From Gordionus sp. m RMFG-2023 (taxonomy: Eukaryota > Nematomorpha > Gordioida > Chordodea > Parachordodidae): a stretch of 64,000 bases of DNA. Location: NCBI RefSeq assembly GCF_954871325.1, contig NC_088775.1, positions 47,779,561 to 47,843,560 of the forward strand, read 5' to 3'. Both the position numbers and the translations under genes were made by a program. Under the pieces are notes generated by a model. That model did not search any database, was not told the origin of the DNA, and saw only the letters and a list, made by a program, of their open reading frames with translations. Shown one piece after another: positions 57,618 through 64,000 of this stretch (the stretch's first letter is position 1; the number at the start of each line of letters is the position of its first letter).

Positions 57618-58581
57618 GTGTTCGTGGAAAAATTTTTCGAAGGCTTATTAGGACTTGAAACTATTTTAAACGAAATTGCTTCACACCAGAGCTTTTTTCT
57701 TTTAAAAAAATATTTATTTTTACCAAAGATTTTACATATTTTTAGATCTTCTTCCTTTTTTTTAAATAATGAAATTATTAATCGTGTTCATGAATTTTTT
57801 AGAAGTTTATTAGAAAATATTTTAAATATTAAATTGGAAGATTTTAATTGGGGTTTCTCACAATTACCCTCGAAAATGGGTGGTTTAGATTTATATCCTA
57901 TAAATCTTATTTCTCTTTCCTCATTTTTGACATCACGTTTGATGAATAACGCCATGATATCTTCTTTTATCTTTCCTAAAGATAACCTTTTAAAGTCAGC
58001 CTTGACAGCCTGGGTATCTTTGGCTCTACCTGAAGCTGTCTTACCCACAATCTTAACACACCAATCTATTTTCGAACCTTTAATTATAATTTTTTATATA
58101 GAATGCTGACTGTACTAGTGGTTATGAATGGTTGGAAGCATTACCAAGTCGTAACCTAGGTAACCTCTTACCAGATGAACAATTAAGAGTTGCCATAGGC
58201 CATCGACTTGGATGTAACATTGTTCAACCACATACATGCATCAAATGTAAAATATTAGTTGATTCCAAAGGGAGACATGGTCTAAATTGTATATATGGTC
58301 AAGATTTAGTTATTAGCCGTTCTCTTACCAGGGCCCGAACACCAAACATCCTGGAGCCTACAAATTTATCATTAGATGATGGCTTAACTTCCGTGCCTTG
58401 GTCTTTAGGGAAATCCTTAATTTGGGACTTCACATGCGTATCTTCTTTTCCAAAAAATTTAAATTCTAATCCGGTTGATATAGCCGAGAAAAAAAAAAAA
58501 TTAAATATTCCAAATTCACAAATTATATTTTTACACCGATCGTTATCTCTTCCCTTGGACATATGCCAAGCGGAACTTTAA
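57618..58581 (+). pseudogene. LINE C-terminal region with endonuclease-like block
   Basis: Two frames. The first (57618-58109) covers the thumb-like helical region (SFFLLKKYLFLPKILHIFRS, QLPSKMGGLDLYP). The second (58132-58581) includes a cysteine/histidine cluster (CNIVQPHTCIKCK, DSKGRHGLNC), then LEPTNLSLDDG, VPWSLGKSLIWDFT. The last part matches the pattern LEP-x-GL-x(n)-D-G-x(n)-PW-x(n)-WD-x-T of this LINE group, which I take to be a PD-(D/E)xK-like endonuclease. The R-P-D usually preceding D-G is altered here. Confidence 0.65.
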
Positions 58582-58859
58582 AGTTCTTAAAAAATATAGG
58601 GAATAAGACAAGAGCCCTTACATCAGAACCAAAAGAATTCTATTTTTTAAAACAAAACCTACAAATCACTATTTTAAAATATAATTACTCATGTTTTTTG
58701 GGAACTTGTAGTCTCACCTCCGTTTTTATATAATATTGTTTTATTTTATTATTTATATGTTAATTTTAATATTAATTTTATTTCTATATATATTTTTAAT
58801 TTAAAAATAAATGACATTAGTACAAAAAAAAGAAAATTAATGTGAAACTATAGTTTTGA

Positions 58860-60080
58860 GTAGGAAAAAAACGAATCAAATAATTTATTATTCGTATTCA
58901 TACAATAAAATCATTATTCGATTAGTCGAATGTTCGATTTGATTCGAAAATTTTTCTAAAGTTTATAAAAAATATATAATTTGTTGCAAAAAATTTATAA
59001 ACATATGTAATGTTTTAAGATGACACTTTTAGGGATTCTCTAAACTAATTGTCATTAGCATATAAAATTTACAGAAAATAAACGAAATAAAACCCAATGA
59101 TTTCATAACGTTATCTAAACAAATTGGCCAAAAATGTCAGATTTTTATAATTAGAATCGCTTATAAAATATATTTAAATTATTTCTTCAATCTAATATAT
59201 TTATTAAAATTTTCTAAAAATGTACAATAATCTCATTTTATAAACATTAATATATAATACACAAAAAATATAATTATGCTAGATCCGAATTTGATAATAA
59301 CCAGTTTTTTAAGCATAAAGACTTTCTAATAGTTTCCTCCTTCAAAGACATTCTATTTTTCATAATTGTTCCTATTGAGAACAACCGCTCACATGAAGCC
59401 GAAGATCCCTAAAAATACAATATATCAGTTGCCATTTTAGATAACACAGGAAAATGATCCCATGCAATCTCCACCACTCTAGCGGACTTTTATTAGAACT
59501 ACGATGTTATTTTGTATGGAAATTCTATCCATGTTCGACTGTACTATTGCGCTAACTAATGTTGTATTGATATTATATTTCACTTTGTATTCATTATATA
59601 CATCCTAGAGTTGTTGTATCTATTTCATATGATGTTGGTAGTTGTTCAAAAAATTCCATTTTTAGTTTAGGATCTAATATTGTTGATATTATAGTATGAA
59701 TATTTGTTAAGTTATAATAATTTTCTAATTTCTCACGCACTGATAGCGTTTATAAAATTGAGATCAAATGAATTCAAATGTTCGATTAACGACGTGTTCA
59801 TAACACCAAAAATGATTAAAAAGAAATTATAAAATAAAATAATTATATTTTAGGATGGGGTGTTTCCCTTTCCATAACTTTATACGAAGATATAAATTAT
59901 ATATGATTTGATAATAAGAAATAAAATAAAACGAAATGATATCCACTAGGAAAATTTAATTACTTCATTTTTATTATACTTACAATAAAATATTTACGAA
60001 AAATATAGAATATTTATAAATAAATAATTTCGAATAATAGGAATTAAATCGAATAGCAAATAATTCGTTTTAGGCCTAGT
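58860..60080 (-). mobile_element. hAT remnant, family 6
   Basis: Both edges carry ATTATTCG/CGAATAAT blocks (58880-58950 and 60025-60070). The minus strand at about 59300-59410 encodes GSSASCERLFSIGTIMKNRM then SLKEETIRKSLCLKNW, the hAT dimerisation block. The rest of the transposase is not recognisable. Target duplication not fixed. The whole element lies in the RXR intron. Confidence 0.65.
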
Positions 60081-60875
60081 CTTGAGGAGACACACAGAGT
60101 ATAGTAAGCCCTTCCGATACTTTCCCGTAGTTCAAAAAATAAAGACAATCACATATTTATAATGTATTACTATAATATCCATTTTGCGTGGTTTGGTCGA
60201 CCTTTCCTACTGGGAACCAATATTAAAAACTAAATATTGGATTGCTTTTGGCATTGATTATAAAATCAATAATATATTGGTCATGTGAAATGATTATGAC
60301 GATGGGAATCAATATTTAAAAAATATCATATACTATTGATCTTAATTTAGTTTTTAAAATATAATACGATTTTTTGTTAATTTGATATTGTAAACTACAA
60401 ATATATTAAATTCCTAGCCATATGTAGAACTTGGAGCAAAGAGAACGGGATGATTACTTCCGGAACGTTCTGGAAAAAATATATTAAGACGCAAGCTATA
60501 TCTACAAATATTTTCATGATGTTATATTTAATTTAAATTATTACATTACACACAAGTCTATACTTTATATTTGTATGTAAAAGTAAAACTTGAGGGTGAT
60601 TAGCTGTTCTATTTTAGGCAGACGCACATAGATGTTAAAATAATTCGTAGTAAATAGAACTCAAATTTGATTCGTTCAAAACTCATGTCATATTAGGAAT
60701 TCCATGAAGACAAGTGAATTCCAAATGTGTTCTCCACACTCAAGTTTATACTTATCACAAATTACAATTATATATGGCAATCAAGATTGCTTATTGGTGC
60801 TGGATAAAAACTTGTAACTTACTTATTAACGAAGTTTATTTTTCTCAAAAATCTGATAATAGCATCACCATTAGT
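60080..60875. other. RXR intron; no feature recognised
   Basis: A+T-rich non-coding DNA. A 60-residue plus-strand frame at 60714-60896 has no domain. Confidence 0.5.
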
Positions 60876-60879
60876 GAAA

Positions 60880-61830
60880 GTAACGTATTCAAGTAACGCA
60901 TTACTTTTATACGTTGTTCTTTCTTTACTTAATAATTTATAATATTTTTTATTATTGTTTAAGTTTAATATTTTAAAAATTACATAAATAAAACAACAAA
61001 TATAATAAAAATTTTAAAATAAATACAATGCGTATTCCATTTCATTCTTTTTCAGAGGTTATTTTTTTTGTTGGATATCTTCATTTATATCAGAGTAGAG
61101 TTAGTGGGGATAATATTAATTGTGAACTATCTTTATCATTATCTTAAAAGCTAAATGAAGAAAAGAAACATTATTTGCTTTCTTTTTTGAGGAAAGATGT
61201 TGATAAAAATAAGACACATATGATATAAATTTGTGCTAAACCCGGTTCATTTTACTTTCCCATTTGTATGAAAGTATTTGACTCATTTTCATGATAAGAA
61301 AAAATGTCTTTTAATGAAGATATGTCTGACGATGTGACTGGTGGATGAAATGTTAAATTTCTTCAAGAATAATTCTTAAGAAAACCTTAAACAATTTCTA
61401 ACTATTAAAACCATGTTTATAAAATATAACATACCCCTGCTATTCTCAGAACCTATTGAAGGGGTGTTCAGTTCGGCAAAAGCGATGCTTCGTGATAAAC
61501 AATCATGTTTATTCAATAAAAACTTCGAAAAGCAATTACCATATATATAAAAAATAAATATCAATATATTTAATTTATAATCATATTATAATAAAAAATT
61601 ATGTGCCATTATTTATTTATTTGAATTTTTGGTAAATACATATTGATTGATGAAATAAAAAGAAATTGTAATCTTATTTCATAGTAATGGCTTCGGGAGT
61701 TGTTAAAAAAAAGTAAAGTACCACGTTACTTTAAAAAAAAAGTAATGTAAGATTAAGACGTTATTATTGTTAGAGAGTAACGTGAAATGTAGTAACGTTA
61801 CCGTTTGAGTAACGTAGACAACTCTATACA
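60880..61830 (+). mobile_element. hAT remnant, family 7
   Basis: GTAACGTT/AACGTTAC-type motifs cluster at both edges (60882-60920 and 61715-61825), the right one finishing AACGTAGACAACTCT. The plus strand at about 61425-61550 encodes FSEPIEGVFSSAKAMLRDKQ, the hAT dimerisation motif in which the usual S-A-S-x-E-R is replaced by S-E-P-I-E-G. It is less than 1 kb and therefore internally deleted. It ends about 30 bp before the RXR hinge exon. Confidence 0.65.
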
Positions 61831-61858
61831 TTAATTAATTCTTTTAAATAAAGCATAC

Positions 61859-61995
61859 TTGAGCATCAACAAACGAATCGCCACAATTGTCAACCCTAAG
61901 TTCGGCTTCCAAAATCTGCTCAATAGGCATATCGTTGTGGGCTGAGCTACTAGGCTCAACTTCGCTGTCGTTTTTCTTTCGTTCTTCTTGAACCG
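61859..61995 (-). CDS. RXR: RXR hinge and start of ligand-binding domain exon
   Basis: A 137-bp minus-strand exon. With the G from the upstream exon it encodes [18 protein letters not shown], then [18 protein letters not shown] and [10 protein letters not shown], the RXR hinge (AVQEER) followed by the conserved helix-1 region (DMPxExILEAE). The acceptor AAG at 61996-61998 and the donor GTATG below 61859 are visible. It is separated from the DNA-binding exon by a 168-bp intron. The exon leaves in phase 0, as the next exon needs. Confidence 0.95.
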
Positions 61996-62163
61996 CTTAT
62001 GAAATTGGTTTATATAGGATGTCAATAATTAATATATTTTATAGAAAAGTTTAAAATTTTTGATAAGTGATAATATAATTTTCAAAATTCTCATTTCTAA
62101 TTGATTCTGTTTATTTATTTAAAAACTAAAGGTTAAATCATGATTTTTATCAAATTAGGTTAC

Positions 62164-62321
62164 CTTCTCTTTTCATTCCCATTACTAAGCATTTTTGATA
62201 ACGACAAAATTGGCATCGATTTCTTTGTCTTTTGTCGATTACGCAACTTTGGTTTTCACGACATGCGTATGTTAATTCCTTCCTAACCGTTCTCTTGAAA
62301 AAACCTTTGCAGCCTTCGCAA
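62164..62321 (-). CDS. RXR: RXR DNA-binding domain exon (P-box and second zinc finger)
   Basis: A 158-bp minus-strand exon encoding [20 protein letters not shown], then [28 protein letters not shown] and MKRE. It carries the P-box C-E-G-C-K-G that reads the AGGTCA half-site, the four cysteines of the second zinc finger, and the start of the T/A-box. The split TAG|T...TGC acceptor and G|GTAAC donor give phase 2 entry and phase 1 exit; both are the conserved nuclear-receptor positions. The exon holding the first zinc finger must lie at higher coordinates, outside this window. The sequence is close to other arthropod RXR/USP. Confidence 0.96.
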
Positions 62322-62831
62322 CTAATAAAACATTCGATGAAATTAATGAAAAGCTTAACGTAACATTTTTGTGGCATAAGAAAAAATATTATTAAAAAAA
62401 TTGCGGACTTTTTGGGTTGATCTTGCAGACCTCTAAAATTTTATTCGTTAAACATATTAGAATTTTATTCACATACTTCCATTTAAAGATGTATATGAGT
62501 GCAGTGAGATTTATGGTATTACATGCAAATAAATTGGCCTTGCAAAAATCATGATTTTTTTAAAAATATTTTAAATCGAATTGAATAAATCGCGATTTTT
62601 TAAATTTTATTTAAATCAAATTTTATAATCCAGCGAATTTATTACATCAAAAAAGAAAGAAAGATTCTTTCAGATTATTTTAATAAAATTAATTCACATA
62701 TATTAGAAATAATGTTTATAAATTGTATCTAAATTAATTTTAGTATTAATAAAATATATAGAATAAAAATTTCTTAAACAGGACATATATATTTTACATA
62801 CAGAGAATTTGATATCACCTTTAATAACAAT

Positions 62832-63367
62832 TAGGGCTGTGCTGATCCAGATATTTTTCACCGATTTATATGATTTTTCACCCTCCCCCCCCCCTTGAAC
62901 AAAATGTAATTAAGAAATCAATATTTTTTATGCAAAAAATCGAAATATGCATTTAATTATAAATATTTTTATTTCTACAATAATTAAAAAAAGTTTAAGG
63001 ATATTGGTAGTACTAAATTCATTATCCCTCTCCGTGAAATTAGAATTCAGCAGATAACACATTTTGCAAAAAAATTTTTTTTTAATATTTCTATAATTCA
63101 GATACCATATTTAAAAAAATTATTTTATTTAAAGTATAAATAATAAAATTGGCGTTATTATTTAAAGATTTAAAATAAATAAAACTTTGGTAAAATTTAA
63201 GGGGTGTTGTGCATTTGCATTGTTTTAAAAAAAATTATTTAGAAAATATTATTAATGTAAAATAGATATACATAAAATAGTAAAAAAAAAGAAAAGTAAA
63301 AAGATCGGATTGGGTTTTTACAGGTAACGGCCCGATCCGATATTTTTGAAATATCGGCACAGCCCTA
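62832..63367. mobile_element. hAT-type MITE, 536 bp
   Basis: The ends TAGGGCTGTGCTGAT / ATCGGCACAGCCCTA are flanked by an 8-bp duplication ATAACAAT (62824-62831 and 63368-63375). A CGATATTTnnnAAATATCG-like palindrome lies at the right end. There is no coding capacity. It lies in the RXR intron about 500 bp upstream of the DNA-binding exon. Confidence 0.88.
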
Positions 63368-63375
63368 ATAACAAT

Positions 63376-64000
63376 AAATTTAAATAATTTTACGATTGCA
63401 ACTATACAATGGCGAAGACAGAGTTTTGGGGTTGAACCCTCCCCCCCCCCCCCCCACGCATCATGGAAAATATAATAAGGTAAATTTTCGGTTTTCATAG
63501 TTTATAATGAAATCTAGACGAAAATTTGCTTTCAATTTCTATAAAATCATTCTCAGAAATTTTATCTCTAATTTAAAAAATGGGTGAGAAAATCCTAAAT
63601 ATCTATGGAAAAACAATACTATATGTAATTTTTTAATAAAATTTTCACATAAATATATTTTGTTATAAATCATATAAAAATTGAAAAACGTTAAAGTAAA
63701 GATATTTAGATTAGATCTTCTATATTAGTCGTTCTAGCATGATGCCAATTTTTTCTATTTTATAAATAACTTTTTTCCCCTTTAAATGCAACTAACAGAT
63801 TAAAGCAATAAAATGTACTATTAATCACTACTTAATAGCTATAGTATAATTTCAGAATTAGTGTTTCCAAGAGTTTGATTCACTTCAGGCTTAAAGGGTG
63901 ATGTCATGGTTTGCATTTTGTTAATAAATTACTTTTTCATAAAACATAATTTAGAAATTAATAAGAACTATTCAGTTACTAGATATTTAGTAATCTCTAT
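63376..64000. other. No gene; 15-base C run
   Basis: A run of 15 C's at 63441-63455 is one of several C/G homopolymers in the window (others near 27153, 35941, 49012, 49741 and 62883). No exon or repeat with clear ends was seen. The RXR gene should continue beyond 64000. Confidence 0.5.

Larger units (their letters stand above)
56030..58650 (+). mobile_element. LINE-type retrotransposon, damaged
   Basis: A plus-strand non-LTR element inside the intron between RXR exons at 55.2 and 61.9 kb, antisense to that gene. It has a short CxxC-containing lead (CNACHKF near 56090), an N-terminal region, a reverse transcriptase and a C-terminal cysteine/histidine region with a restriction-endonuclease-like block. 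No apurinic endonuclease domain is present upstream. The frames shift at least three times, so it is inactive. Ends are approximate; no clear poly(A) tail or target duplication was fixed. Confidence 0.75.

Noticed and set aside
63441-63455. C-homopolymers as functional motifs
   Set aside because: Several unrelated runs of 10-15 C/G occur in the window without common context; slippage or sequencing artefact is more likely.

Overview
This is a nuclear window of about 70% A+T from an arthropod, most likely a crustacean such as a copepod. That placement rests on the only host gene I recognise, a retinoid X receptor (RXR, the arthropod USP/RXR partner of the ecdysone receptor), and on the dense mixture of hAT, Helitron, Ty3-type and foldback elements. 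I cannot name the species from the sequence alone.

Host gene: five RXR exons can be read. Three lie on the minus strand in the expected order: the second half of the DNA-binding domain (62164-62321), the hinge (61859-61995) and LBD helices 1-4 (55220-55346). The two exons that should follow, the middle and the end of the ligand-binding domain, lie on the PLUS strand at 35232-35456 and 36420-36718. All splice phases fit as if the five belonged to one mRNA, and no region is duplicated or missing between hinge and stop codon. The strand switch is the most important observation here. It could be an assembly inversion, a real inversion, two complementary gene fragments, or trans-splicing. The first zinc finger and the N-terminus lie beyond position 64000.

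Mobile elements, left to right: a damaged autonomous Helitron (404 to about 7356, minus strand) with Rep and PIF1-type helicase; a hAT MITE (8130-8352); a 3.5-kb foldback element (9474-12969) whose arms are tandem arrays of a ~300-bp unit and which has a 9-bp target duplication; a Ty3-type LTR fossil (13645-21499) with a hAT element (19784-21407) inside its 3' LTR; a diverged piece of the foldback arm (24150-25390); a second, partial Ty3-type fossil (25391-31753, minus) split by a 3.9-kb non-autonomous Helitron (27044-30922); hAT debris with an inverted duplication (31.9-33.6 kb) and a small hAT element (33802-34510).

After the plus-strand RXR exons come a gene-poor stretch (36.7-40.8 kb) and a third Ty3-type fossil (about 41.0-48.2 kb). 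That fossil carries hAT copy 1b (42654-46208), which itself carries a different hAT (43532-45712). Next come an unusual GCGAA-phased minisatellite (48213-48790), a nearly complete intron-containing hAT (51.1-54.06 kb), a LINE-type element with reverse transcriptase and a C-terminal endonuclease-like region (56.0-58.65 kb), two further hAT remnants (58.86-60.08 and 60.88-61.83 kb), and a hAT MITE just upstream of the DNA-binding exon (62832-63367). Target-site duplications were read directly for eight insertions, which fixes their boundaries and nesting order. Several hAT families here each carry their own short palindromic motif repeated near both ends.
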